This document shows, in pieces, positions 1-8,715 of a stretch of DNA of 64,000 nt. Under the pieces are notes generated by a model. The model was not told where the DNA came from. It made no database searches and was given only the letters and a program-made list of their open reading frames with translations. Source of the DNA: Drosophila miranda. Lineage: Eukaryota; Arthropoda; Insecta; Diptera; Drosophilidae. Location: NCBI RefSeq assembly GCF_003369915.1, contig NW_022881625.1, forward strand, positions 868,001-932,000, read 5' to 3'. Positions within the stretch are counted from its first letter, which is position 1. The number at the start of each line of letters is the position of its first letter. A program made the translations under genes and the position numbers.

Positions 1-245
1 AGTCTAGATTGCTGCCTCGTTAACACAGATGTGCTAGCTTGATTTGTAATGGTTTGAGCTATGCAAACCGAATCACAAGTTGGGCAAGTTGTTTTAACAG
101 TGAAATGCGTTTTTATACATGCCTTATGAAACGGATGCCCGCACTTCGTTTTATAATTTTCCCCAGTTCCCAACTCGGACTTGCATAAGCTGCATTCTAT
201 GCTTCGAGGAGGCACCCCTTTTCGTGGCGATCTATCCAGACCCAT
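1..245 (-). CDS. RING-H2 finger protein, N-terminal 81 residues, cut by window edge
   Basis: Reading the minus strand from an ATG at 245-243, the frame stays open to base 1. Residues 18-57 make a RING-H2 pattern: C18-x2-C21, C35-x-H37-x2-H40-x2-C43 and C54-x2-C57, with a GHPFHKAC core. RING-H2 folds bind two zinc ions and usually serve as E3 ubiquitin-ligase or protein-interaction modules. The finger is followed by a polar Thr/Gln/Ser stretch ending near LTRQQSR. It lies about 970 bp downstream (minus sense) of a tRNA-Lys primer-binding site, so it may be the start of a retrotransposon gag-like ORF rather than a host gene. That link is inference. The C-terminus lies outside the window. Confidence 0.6.
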   Translation of the reverse strand, partial: MGLDRSPRKGVPPRSIECSLCKSELGTGENYKTKCGHPFHKACIKTHFTVKTTCPTCDSVCIAQTITNQASTSVLTRQQSR

Positions 246-1211
246 AGAACTATTTAATTTCTTCCCAGAATTAATTACATCATATTGCGGAATAACCCCC
301 AATAAATGTATCAAATCTATTTATGTAGCCTGTATAATGAATGTACATATGTGAGTATATATAAAAAAAATATAACAAAAATAAGATATAAAAAAATTAT
401 AAAAAAAAATATAGAAGAAAATATAAAAATGTTTCTATAAAACAAATATATAAAGAAATTTAATTCTTTGAAATTATACCATCAAAAGAAAAGAATGATC
501 TCCCGACTCCTAATAGCTCCCTGCAGAAGCTGCACACCAATTGTCCGCTTTTTTTTGGTAACGTCTAATAGCAAATTTATGAAACTGACCAACACAAATG
601 AATCGTGGACAGGAGGCATTTCATGACAAAAAAACTCTCCTTGTTTCCTACTCGACTCAATTTCTCGATCACAAACAAATAGAAGAACTGCCATGTTTCC
701 GTTCCAGTCCATCTGCCGTGGTCAGAGATTCATCCCTAAGGTTGAATCAACTTGATTTCCAATCGTCAGAATGGCTTTTCAACAAATAAAAGATAAAGTT
801 AAGTGAAAACTATCGCTAGGTAAATGTGGTCAGAAGGCAACTGCTCGCAGCCGACCCATTCTGAATTCCTATGCATTCTATCCCAGTCGTCCCTTCACTT
901 GTTGAAAATATAGAAATCCCGCTCGAACCCACATCTCACTGGACAGGTTATCGCCTCTGAGGCTAATTTGCCTGCATTCCAAGTTTTTGTCATGGTTCCA
1001 TGCTCGCAGAAAACTTTGTAGTCAAACAGATATTTGCCATCAAAGCTATACGCTAACCAGCGTAAACTTTACGGACAGCTACCCTACGCTATTCACTCAG
1101 ACAATACAAGGTTGTAAATAAGACAGATGGGAAAGAAGACAATTGTGGTCAATGTAATGTGTGAGTCCTCCTGGTATTAATTAATCGGAGTCAATCCGAT
1201 GTACAACACAA
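246..1211. other. Non-coding stretch, probable retroelement leader
   Basis: No convincing gene is visible. Bases 300-480 are very A/T-rich with runs of A. The rest is of ordinary composition with only short, unconvincing ORFs (for example 482-712 minus). In minus sense it lies between a primer-binding site and the RING ORF, the usual place for a retroelement leader. It occurs once and is not part of the repeated units. Confidence 0.4.
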
Positions 1212-1233
1212 GGTGGCCCCACGTTGGGCACCA
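1212..1233 (-). promoter_or_regulatory. Primer-binding site matching tRNA-Lys 3' end
   Basis: Minus-strand sequence TGGTGCCCAACGTGGGGC continues for four more bases. Its complement matches the 3' end of Drosophila tRNA-Lys (CCCCACGTTGGGCG plus CCA) except for one G to A change. Such sites prime minus-strand DNA synthesis and lie just inside the 5' LTR. The LTR should therefore end a few bases to the right, where the block shared by all units begins, and the element runs leftward. Confidence 0.75.
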
Positions 1234-3253
1234 AAAATAAAGATTTTCTTATTTATTACTAATGTTTAGCCCGATAGTGTCCCGTGAGTGCTATCCGGCG
1301 ATTGCCTAAGCGCTCTCGGCGATACGCGTCGGTACCCCCGACCCCGTAGTAATTCTTAGTTCGACAGCGTCCCGTAAGTGCTATCCGGCGATTGCCTAGG
1401 CATTCTCGGCGATGCCTGTCGATATCCCCGACCCCCGTAGTAATTCTTAGTTCGGCGGCGTCCCGTAACTGCTATCCGGCGACTGCATAGGCATTCTCGG
1501 CGATACTTGTCGGTATTTCCGCATAGCAAAGTTCCCCTTTCCGAGTCGTATTAATTCTTAGGCCGACAAGGTCCCGTAAGTACCGTCCGGCGATAGCCTA
1601 GGTACTCTCGGCGATACTTGTCGGTATTCCCGCATAGCAAAGTTCCCCTTTCCGCGTCGTAGTAATTCTTAGGCCGACAGGGTCCCGTAAGTACCGTCCG
1701 GCGATAGCCTAGGTACTCTCGGCGATACTTGTCGGTATTCCCGCATAGCAAAGTTCCCCTTTCCGCGTCGTAGTAATTCTTAGGCCGACAGGGTCCCGTA
1801 AGTACCGTCCGGCGATAGCCTAGGTACTCTCGGCGATACTTGTCGGTATTCCCGCATAGCAAAGTTCCCCTTTCCGCGTCGTAGTAATTCTTAGGCCGAC
1901 AGGGTCCCGTGAGTACCGTCCGGCGATAGCCTAGGTACTCTCGGCGATACTTGTCGGTATTCCCGCATAGCAAAGTTCCCCTTTCCGCGTCGTAGTAATT
2001 CTTAGGCCGACAGGGTCCCGTGAGTACCGTCCGGCGATAGCCTAGGTACTCTCGGCGATACTTGTCGGTATTCCCGCATAGCAAAGTTCCCCTTTCCGCG
2101 TCGTAGTAATTCTTAGGCCGACAGGGTCCCGTAAGTACCGTCCGGCGATAGCCTAGGTACTCTCGGCGATACTTGTCGGTATTCCCGCATAGCAAAGTTC
2201 CCCTTTCCGCGTCGTAGTAATTCTTAGGCCGACAGGGTCCCGTGAGTACCGTCCGGCGATAGCCTAGGTACTCTCGGCGATACTTGTCGGTATTCCCGCA
2301 TAGCAAAGTTCCCCTTTCCGCGTCGTAGTAATTCTTAGGCCGACAGGGTCCCGTGAGTACCGTCCGGCGATAGCCTAGGTACTCTCGGCGATACTTGCCG
2401 GTATTTCCGCATAGCAAAGTCCCCTTTCCGCGTCGTAGTAATTCTTAGGCCGACAGGGTCCCGTGAGTACCGTCCGGCGATAGCCTAGGTACTCTCGGCG
2501 ATACTTGTCGGTATTCCCGCATAGCAAAGTTCCCCTTTCCGCGTCGTAGTAATTCTTAGGCCGACAGGGTCCCGTGAGTACCGTCCGGCGATAGCCTAGG
2601 TACTCTCGGCGATACTTGTCGGTATTCCCGCATAGCAAAGTTCCCCTTTCCGCGTCGTAGTAATTCTTAGGCCGACAGGGTCCCGTGAGTACCGTCCGGC
2701 GATAGCCTAGGTACTCTCGGCGATACTTGTCGGTATTCCCGCATAGCAAAGTTCCCCTTTCCGCGTCGTAGTAATTCTTAGGCCGACAGGGTCCCGTGAG
2801 TACCGTCCGGCGATAGCCTAGGTACTCTCGGCGATACTTGTCGGTATTCCCGCATAGCAAAGTTCCCCTTTCCGCGTCGTAGTAATTCTTAGGCCGACAG
2901 GGTCCCGTGAGTACCGTCCGGCGATAGCCTAGGTACTCTCGGCGATACTTGCCGGTATTTCCGCATAGCAAAGTCCCCTTTCCGCGTCGTAGTAATTCTT
3001 AGGCCGACAGGGTCCCGTAAGTACCGTCCGGCGATAGCCTAGGTACTCTCGGCGATACTTGTCGGTATTCCCGCATAGCATAGTCCCCCTTTCCGCTTCG
3101 TAGTAACTCTCAGGCCGGCGGGGTTCCGTAAGTACTGTCCGGCGATAGCCTAGGTACTCTCGGCGACACCTGTCGGTATTATCGCATAGTAAAGACCTCC
3201 GTATTGATTCTGAGTTCGGTGGGGCCCTGAAGGCGCTATTCGGCGATAACCGG
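1234..3253 (-). mobile_element. LTR-derived block L1 (U1), expanded by minisatellite
   Basis: This block directly abuts the tRNA-Lys primer-binding site, as a 5' LTR of a minus-strand element should. Units U2-U10 open with the same sequence. Most copies end (minus sense: begin) at TGTAAGGAAGCG, but L1 is cut at 3253 and lacks about 170 bp of that end. The left edge shares ATAAAGATTTTC with the other blocks, then has an 11-bp stretch where they have 4 bp. It is about 2 kb because of about 14 near-identical 111-bp repeats plus four degenerate ones. LTR identity rests on the primer site and the TG start; the far CA end is not evident. Confidence 0.6.
1551..3116 (-). repeat. 111-bp minisatellite array, about 14 copies
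   Basis: The period is 111 bp (for example the G of GCCGACAG at 1680, then 1791). Copies are almost identical, differing mainly at GTAAG/GTGAG. Because 111 is a multiple of three, the minus strand stays open through eight repeats (1551-2417), giving a 37-residue repeat with CGNTDKYRREYLGY. Variants lacking one T at about 2410 and 2968 break the frame and lie 554 bp apart, which indicates a five-copy higher-order repeat. I see no reason to call it a real protein. Confidence 0.85.
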
Positions 3254-3367
3254 AATGTGTTTTCTTTTACAATGGATTGCGTCTTTTCAGTCCGTTCCCG
3301 TCCTCGAAACGGGCTTCATATAAGTGGCGGCGCAAGGCTGATCCTCATATCAGCATCAGCATAGGCC

Positions 3368-3660
3368 CTGTAGTTGGCTGGGTGCGTACCGCCGCAACTT
3401 TGGCATTTAGCTGGGTGCGGTGGACGAAACCACCGCACTTTACACAGACGAAGCCGCGTTGACAGAAGTTGTTAAACCGCCGCAACTTTGGCATTTAGCT
3501 GGGTGCGGTGGACGAAACCACCGCACTTTACACAGACGAAGCCGCGTTGAGAGAAGTTGTTAAACCGCCGCAATTCTCGCATTTAGCTGGGTGCGGTGGA
3601 CGAAACCACCGCACTTTACACAGGCGAAGCCGCGTTGACAGTAGTTGTGTGTGGTTTAAG
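3368..3660 (+). repeat. 88-bp hairpin repeat, 3 copies (U1)
   Basis: GCATTTAGCTGG recurs at 3403, 3491 and 3579, a period of 88 bp. Each copy holds a perfect 9-bp inverted repeat, GTGCGGTGG / CCACCGCAC, around a 6-nt loop (3415-3438, 3503-3526, 3591-3614). The small ORFs across it are probably incidental. Confidence 0.85.
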
Positions 3661-4474
3661 AAATCTTTGTGTTTTATGATTCTCTTTGTGGTTTGTGATT
3701 TGAATATATGTTTAGTGGCGCACAGAATTTTAATTTACATTGGCGAGAAAGAGGAAATAAAGCTTGTTGGTAGTGGTTGGGAAGGGGAATGTGAATGTGT
3801 GTGGGGCGAGTTGGGAAAATGGCTGCTTGGCTTGGCGTCGGCATTTTAATGTATTCCTTATTGGCGTTAATTAAGAATTTTTAACAGTTTAGTTGGGCGG
3901 CAAACAAGTTAAGGGGCTCGTTAGTCGCCCGACGTGTCACACCGCTTCATCTGCCTCGTCGATCATCTGTAACTGTATCTGTATCTGTACAAAGGAGCCT
4001 AGAATTTCTTAGATCTGTGTTCTTCTACCATCCTCTACATGGATTGGTTCCACATTAATCCTAAAGATGTACAAATTTTATAGCTTGAACAAAAAAAAAA
4101 AAACACATACAATATCGCATATCACATATTATGTTTTTTGTAGAGAGTGGGAGGGGGAGGGTTCCAAAGTATTTACACGGTCCAATGTTTGCACGTGTAA
4201 TATAATGGAGATTCTCTTGGTAAAGATTTTATTCGTAATTTATTCGCCCAACTATCGAGAAAGACTCGCGTGTGCCGTACGATACGATATCGTCTGTGGG
4301 CTATATATGTATGTATATTGATGTGTGCATATGTATGTACAATCCGAAGAGAGGATTACTCTTGTTTTGTTCTCTTTCCTAGATGAACCTAGTGGTTCTG
4401 GAAGGGGGTGCTTAAACCTACGACGAAAGCTATAATCCAGTGGATGGGTCGGAATAGGTGTCCTGTTCCTCCGC
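3661..4474. other. Spacer with poly(A) signals for minus-strand G1
   Basis: No gene is seen. It holds a (TGTATC)n-like stretch near 3970-3990, an A-run near 4090 and, on the minus strand, two AATAAA signals at 4239-4244 and 4228-4233, about 235 bp past the G1 stop. That places the likely G1 3' end near 4200. The transposon pair in U6 inserted in the equivalent of 4190-4205. Confidence 0.5.
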
Positions 4475-5075
4475 TCAGACATAGACCTCTCCTGTCTTGG
4501 CCTCGGGACTGTGTTTGGCGAGGGTTGAGTTAGCACTCGTGGCCGTTGCCGTGGCGCCGCTCTGGGGCAGGGCGATCGTGCCACCGGATGAAGAGTTGTC
4601 CACTGTATCCACTGTGGGGGCTCCTGCCGAACGCACCGAGGAGCGCACTGTGGGGTCCTGCAGGTTGAAGCTCAGACTGAAGCTGTTGTTCCGCGAAATG
4701 TTGCCGTTGCCGCTGCCGTTCAGGGGCTTCACGGACAGGAGGGCCGTGGTGGTGATGCCGCCGCCGCCGCCCGCACCCGGCCCCACGGTCATGCCGTTGC
4801 TGGAGCCACTGTTGCTGTAGCCGTCCTGCTCCTGGGCCAGGTCCACGATGGACAGGGACGGAGGAAGCACTGAATGGAGAGCGAGACGGGGATCGTGGTG
4901 ATGACGTCATTGGGCTCGTAGCCACTGGCCGTTGTCGTGATGGTCGGCAGCTGGGCGTTCGCCGCGATGGGAAGGATGCTCAGGGTCCCCGTGGGAATGT
5001 TGTACCCGCCGCCGCTGCTGTTGGCCATCGTGAAGGGAAACGACAGCGTGGTGGTGTTCGTGGCAGCGGAGAGGG
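4475..5075 (-). pseudogene. G1 3' exon, frameshifted copy (U1)
   Basis: G1 is an unrecognised protein end. The exon seems to begin after a 3' splice site (ATTCCGTAG, just above 5075) and runs to a TGA at 4475. The product is rich in Ser, Gly, Asn and Thr, with a Gly5 run, a stretch reading FSLSFNLQDPTVRSS, and a C-terminus of AKTGEVYV. No domain is recognised; it is probably disordered. This copy lacks one base around 4860-4866 (GACGGAGGAAG where U2 has GACGAGGGGAAG), splitting the frame into 4789-5028 and 4475-4870. The nearest upstream exon is the Mdr-like one, but its phase does not match this frame, so they are probably not one gene. Confidence 0.55.
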
Positions 5076-5161
5076 CTACGGAATCGAGAATCGAAGGGAG
5101 AGAGATTGTGGTTGGAGTATCTGAATCTGCATCTGCGGGAGTATCTGTGCCCGGTACTCAC

Positions 5162-5380
5162 TGCTGTGAACTCGCTGTAAATGATGACCACTGCGGGCAG
5201 GGTCAACGCCTTGACGCAGCACATGAGGAACCCAAAGAAGAGCCACGCGATCTCCCCGCAGGTGGAGAAGCGGAAGAGCTGCAGGAAGCCGATCGGCTGT
5301 GTGGGCTCCAGTCCTGCGGCCACCGGCGCCTCATCCAGGGACTTGCCATCGGTTGTCGTCGTGCCAGAAGCCTCGTCCAT
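5162..5380 (-). pseudogene. Mdr65: First coding exon of Mdr65-like ABC transporter (U1)
   Basis: This is a 73-codon exon starting at ATG 5380 and ending in phase 0 at a GTGAGTACC donor. The stretch GLEPTQPIGFLQLFRFST, then CGEIAWLFFGFLMCCVKALT and PAVVIIYSEFTA, resembles the N-terminus of Drosophila Mdr65, a plasma-membrane ABCB exporter: cytosolic tail, then transmembrane helix 1. The full-length family has about 1300 residues; everything after helix 1, including both ATPase domains, is absent here. No intact continuation exon follows. Recognition is from memory of the family. The copy is open but cannot make a transporter. Confidence 0.75.
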
Positions 5381-5806
5381 CTATCGGTACGACGAAGGAC
5401 GGAGGAATAGTGTTACTCGAGCCAAGACCCGCGATTTATTCACAGACACGGACAGAGACAGACGGCACGCAAAGGTTAATTCAATTACTGCCACACTCTC
5501 AGAGGCATGTATCTGTATCTGTGGCTGTGGCAAGGGTACAGCAGCTACTTTGTATCTTTTGCCATAGTTCTCTCTCATTGACCCGCGGGGTTAACGAGTA
5601 ATAGAATCTACCGTTTATTATTGGACATTCCAACGCCAATTTGGAGCGATTCGATTCGATTCCCTTTCAGAGGCCCGTACAGAAATCTGTGTGGCGCCAT
5701 TCGCCCCCCTGCCCCCACTCCTTGTCGTGGGATGGATGATCACCTTTTAATTGATTTTCAACACTTTGATCCTTCAGATACTGTATCTATGCACTGATTT
5801 CTGCAG
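5381..5806. other. Upstream region of the Mdr-like exon (U1)
   Basis: On the minus strand this is 5' of the Mdr-like ATG and probably carries its promoter or 5' UTR remnant. A direct repeat GATTCGATTC lies near 5650. The plus strand ends in a pyrimidine tract and CAG that precede the P exon. No core promoter motif is clear enough to call. Confidence 0.35.
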
Positions 5807-5897
5807 AAGATCCGTTACTGCTCACTCGGACCGCCCAAGCGCTGGATTCCCCGATGTGGATGCTGGACAGAGTACTCGGGCTTGGGCATGAGTACTC
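5807..5897 (+). pseudogene. P exon with 38-bp deletion (U1)
   Basis: This is the plus-strand exon described in full at 13253-13381. Here 38 bp are lost after CAAGCGC, which shifts the frame. Both splice signals (TTTCTGCAG before, GTGAGTGTA after) remain. The same deletion is found in U6. Confidence 0.5.
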
Positions 5898-6101
5898 GTG
5901 AGTGTATCGTATCAATCGCTCGCTTTGGGGTTCACAATTCTATTTGATCTCCGCTTTCCGCTCTTGGGGTAGGTTCCGCCGAAAGAGGCGCTTCAATTTA
6001 CAATGAGAGCAAAAGAGACATTCTGTAGAGGGTTTTTCTTTTCTTTGCTTTTCTTTTCTTTATTCTTTTTCTTTCATTTGGAGGGTGGAAGGTGCAACAA
6101 T

Positions 6102-6745
6102 CTAAAACGGAGGCAGACTCTTGAGCCTCCTGCTGGTGCGGAGAGCTACGGGAGCGACTGCGGGAGCGACTCCGACCGACTCGCCTTCATCGTCCGAGCC
6201 CCCGAGCATTACGCTGTCCAAAGTAGTGCGGGACGCCCGCAGTGTCATCATGTGCCGGGGCTGCGTTCGCCCAAGGTGTTGCGCACCTTCAGGCAGCTCT
6301 TCTGCGACAGGGTTCTTTTTTTTTCGCCCGTACCCAGGGCGAGGACGCGGCGCTGGCACTCGCCGAATGCCACGGCATGGCTGCTGGTGGGCCCGTCGTC
6401 CTCATTGCCGGGCCGTTCAAAAATCGTCTCGAAACCGGTGGGCCTCGACTTTGCGATGGTCTGCGATGGCGCCTGAGAACCGGTGGTCGGCGTCAGGCTG
6501 GGCTTCTTGGCCAGGCGGCTGGGACTAAGACTGGGCCTGGCGGCGCTCTGGCTCTTGCTCTTGCAGGCGCGCGGCGGCATTTGGCGCCGAACCATAGTCG
6601 CGGTTGCCACAGATCCTGTATCCCCCGGTATACTCCCGGCTGAAATGAGACGAAATGAGAAATGAGTTACGACTGTCCGATGGCCGCAGAACCGAGTACT
6701 TCCTTTACCTTTAGCTTTGCCTTCAAGTTTTTTCTTTGCAGGCAT
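6102..6745 (-). pseudogene. G2, two-exon basic protein gene, frameshifted (U1)
   Basis: ATG at 6745 opens a 37-nt exon (MPAKKKLEGKAK), a 69-bp intron (6640-6708; GTAAAG...TTTCAG) and a second exon from 6639. The product begins very basic and Ser/Pro-rich (SQSAARPSLSPSRLAKKPS), then has FETIFERPG, a stretch with FGECQRRVLALGTGEK, then LSQKSCLKVRNTLGERS and RHMMTLRASRTTLDSVMLGG, an acidic patch, and an Ala/Val/Pro tail ending RRLKSLPPF. I do not recognise the family; a nuclear or chromatin protein would fit the composition. In this copy the T-run at about 6315-6323 is nine long, keeping the frame, but a missing base near 6257 stops it at 6248. It is therefore broken. Confidence 0.6.
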
Positions 6746-7065
6746 TTCTCGTATCTTTTTCCGGCTTTTCCGTCTCCTGGGTAAACCTTTCGACTTCTCA
6801 AACGAGCAACGAGCAACGAGCCTCTTTGGGTTGAGGGCTCTCAGTGCTCCACAGGGGAGGGGCTGAGAGGCTGGGGTGTGAGCCGCCAGCAACCAAGCGC
6901 GTTGCTTTATTAATATTTGTGGGCAGTATATGTCTTAATTTAATTTCAATTCAACTTTAAACGACACTCAAACACACACTAGTACATTTGATGGCACATT
7001 AATTTACAAACATATAATCTGCAGCAACGAAACACTTGTAACATCGACTAGGCCCGCAGCCAGTA

Positions 7066-7116
<51 letters not shown>

Positions 7117-7517
7117 AGGGAAAAAGAAAAAGAGAGGGACAAAATTTTCGGCACTTTGACGGAGGGACTAAACCTCAGACACGTCTCGACTCCACAACGT
7201 TCACGACACGACTTTCCATTTGCAAGTGTGTGTGTGTGTGTGGTGTGAGTCAAGAAAGTGAAGTGGGGCCACGCTCAAAAGTATGCTGTCTCTTCTTTGT
7301 AATTCTCCCTAACTTTAAATCTGATTTGCAATCCCCTGTGAGTTCGTCAACTTGATGTTTTGTTGGCTGTAATGCGGTATGTGGTCTTCAGTCCCCTCTA
7401 CTACCCTTGCCGCCTGCTGAGGGCAGACGACTAGGAATGTAGCATGTACATGTGGGCGGGCAGTTTATAGGGGGCTTAGTTGTTTTATGCGAAGACTAGC
7501 ATTTTTGGCTCAATTTA
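6746..7517. other. Spacer upstream of G2 with poly-G tract
   Basis: In minus sense this is the 5' flank of G2. It holds a GAGCAAC-type repeat near 6805, a 50-base G tract and a (GT)n stretch near 7226. U3, U4, U5, U8 and U9 lack about 600 bp of this region together with G2 exon 1. I see no gene. Confidence 0.45.
7066..7115 (+). repeat. Homopolymer tract of 50 G
   Basis: Fifty consecutive G residues. The same site has 21 G in U6 (42016-42036), about 9 in U2 and a short interrupted run in U7, so length is unstable or was misassembled. It could form G-quadruplexes. Confidence 0.8.
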
Positions 7518-8042
7518 GGCCGTAGTGGTGGTGTGGCGGCAACTGATGCTGATTTGAAAGTCGATTTGAAACCGATAATCAATTGTCAGCACCGTTGCCG
7601 CCGAAGATTTATCACAGATTGTAATAATTTTGTAGTGGGGTGTCGGAGAACCGCACTAATTACGAAAATAACAATGGGGGGGGAAGAAGGGGTTAAAGAA
7701 ATGAGATCGAAAATTTAGAAAGTGCAGTGTTGCAACACGTAGTCAATTGAGGAATAGATAAAGAGAAAAGGTAAACAATGCAGGTGCTTTGCGTGGAAAA
7801 TAAGAGGAAATATACTAAATAAAAAGAGACAAACACTTGCAGAAATAACAATACAGATAAGTAGTAGACTGGAGTGAAGACGACGGAAAAACAGGTAATA
7901 AAAGAGATACTACACTGGAACAAAGACGAGACAAAACAGGTACAATTGATTTACGTTTACAATATTACAATAAACATAACAATTTAAAATAATGTCTATA
8001 TCTTTTTCTATAATTACAGGGAAGACAAGAAACAGCGGAGCA

Positions 8043-8099
8043 TCGGCCGGCATAGCAAAACACAATGCTTGTAAAGACATTGCGTTGCATACCGGCCGA
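8043..8099 (+). ncRNA. 57-nt pre-miRNA-like hairpin (U1)
   Basis: TCGGCCGG at 8043-8050 pairs with CCGGCCGA at 8092-8099. After one mismatch AT pairs with AT, then after a bulge GCAA with TTGC, and after a small internal loop CAATG with CATTG. That makes 19 pairs and a 10-nt loop (8068-8077). It lies at the start of an exon. The stem is kept in all nine complete units (15471, 20826, 24899, 28972, 42969, 50438, 55617, 59689), but so is the surrounding sequence. There is no proof of processing. Confidence 0.35.
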
Positions 8100-8586
8100 C
8101 CACGTCGTCACCCCTGGTCGTCGAAATTGGCGTCGTCCGAAGTCGTCAGAAGTAGGTGCAATTAGCACCTCGTCGTCGTTGTGGCTGTGGCTGCCCTCTT
8201 GGAGAACCAGTGGCACTGGTCCGGCCACCAACTAAGGACGATGGCGGACACGACACACATAACTCGAACGGCACAGGTCCGGCCGCCCAAGTGTAATGGA
8301 TGTTTGTGTGTGTGTGTCTGAATGGCTGGCGGTAAGTATTTTGAGAGCCCTTTTTAATCGTATGTGTGGCTGATGGATTTTTCCTTTTCCAGGACCATAG
8401 GGCACTCTGAATGCCATGGCACTGGATCCGGCCACCAACTAAGGACGATGGCGGACACGACACACATAACTCGAACGGCACAGGTCCGGCCGCCCAAGTG
8501 TAATGGGTGTTTGTGTGTGTGTGTCTGTTTTTGGCTATTCTAGCAATCACCAACGCACTGCATTCGATTTGAATTTGTCAGGCCGT

Positions 8587-8715
8587 ATGATTTTGCAAGT
8601 GTGTATGGCAGCATTTTTATTCGTTTATGTTTTATTTAATGGCTTTGATGGCGGCAGCGTCCGTTGTTCCTTTTTGTTGTGGCATGCGAGTGATATGCAT
8701 ACCTGCCCCGTATGA
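8587..8715 (+). CDS. 42-codon ORF with hydrophobic N-terminus (U1)
   Basis: ATG at 8587 encodes MILQVCMAAFLFVYVLFNGF followed by a short Cys/His-containing tail and TGA at 8713-8715. The first 18 residues look like a signal peptide. A possible 3' splice site (ATTCTAG) precedes it at 8543. It is present and open in all nine copies (for example 16154-16282, 21499-21627) with few changes, but neighbouring non-coding sequence is equally conserved. It may be chance. Confidence 0.25.
   Translation: MILQVCMAAFLFVYVLFNGFDGGSVRCSFLLWHASDMHTCPV

Larger units (their letters stand above)
7518..8715 (+). ncRNA. T region: plus-strand spliced transcript candidate (U1)
   Basis: Two short introns with canonical ends lie on the plus strand: 7940-8019 (CAG|GTACAA ... 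AATTACAG) and 8332-8392 (GCG|GTAAGT ... TTTTCCAG, 61 bp). The exon between them (8020-8331) starts with a 57-nt hairpin. A segment of about 105 bp with GGTCCGGCCACC, GGTCCGGCCGCC and a (GT)n tail occurs twice, about 206 bp apart, once on each side of the second intron. The short ORFs do not read through the exons, so a non-coding or decayed transcript is likeliest. This copy and U6/U7 lack about 139 bp present in the other units. Transcription is inferred only from splice signals. Confidence 0.4.

Noticed and set aside
482-789. Short ORFs on both strands at 482-712 and 598-789
   Set aside because: No recognisable motif, they overlap on opposite strands, and there is no splice or start context.
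1551-2971. Long minus-strand ORFs (288 and 198 codons) of a 37-residue repeat protein
   Set aside because: The openness follows from a 111-bp period; copies break by one base, and the block is non-coding LTR sequence in the other units.
4497-4820. Plus-strand ORF over G1
   Set aside because: Shadow of the minus-strand Ser/Gly exon.
4937-5410. Plus-strand ORF of 157 codons opposite the Mdr exon, repeated in several units
   Set aside because: It is a GC-rich shadow of the minus-strand exon; the minus strand has family similarity and splice sites.
6121-6665. Plus-strand ORFs opposite G2
   Set aside because: Overlapping frames on the antisense strand with no start or splice context; they change with each frameshift of G2.
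7693-7923. Minus-strand 76-codon hydrophobic ORF, repeated in all units
   Set aside because: Phe/Ser/Leu-rich composition comes from an A/G-rich plus strand carrying splice-donor-like sites; no supporting signal.
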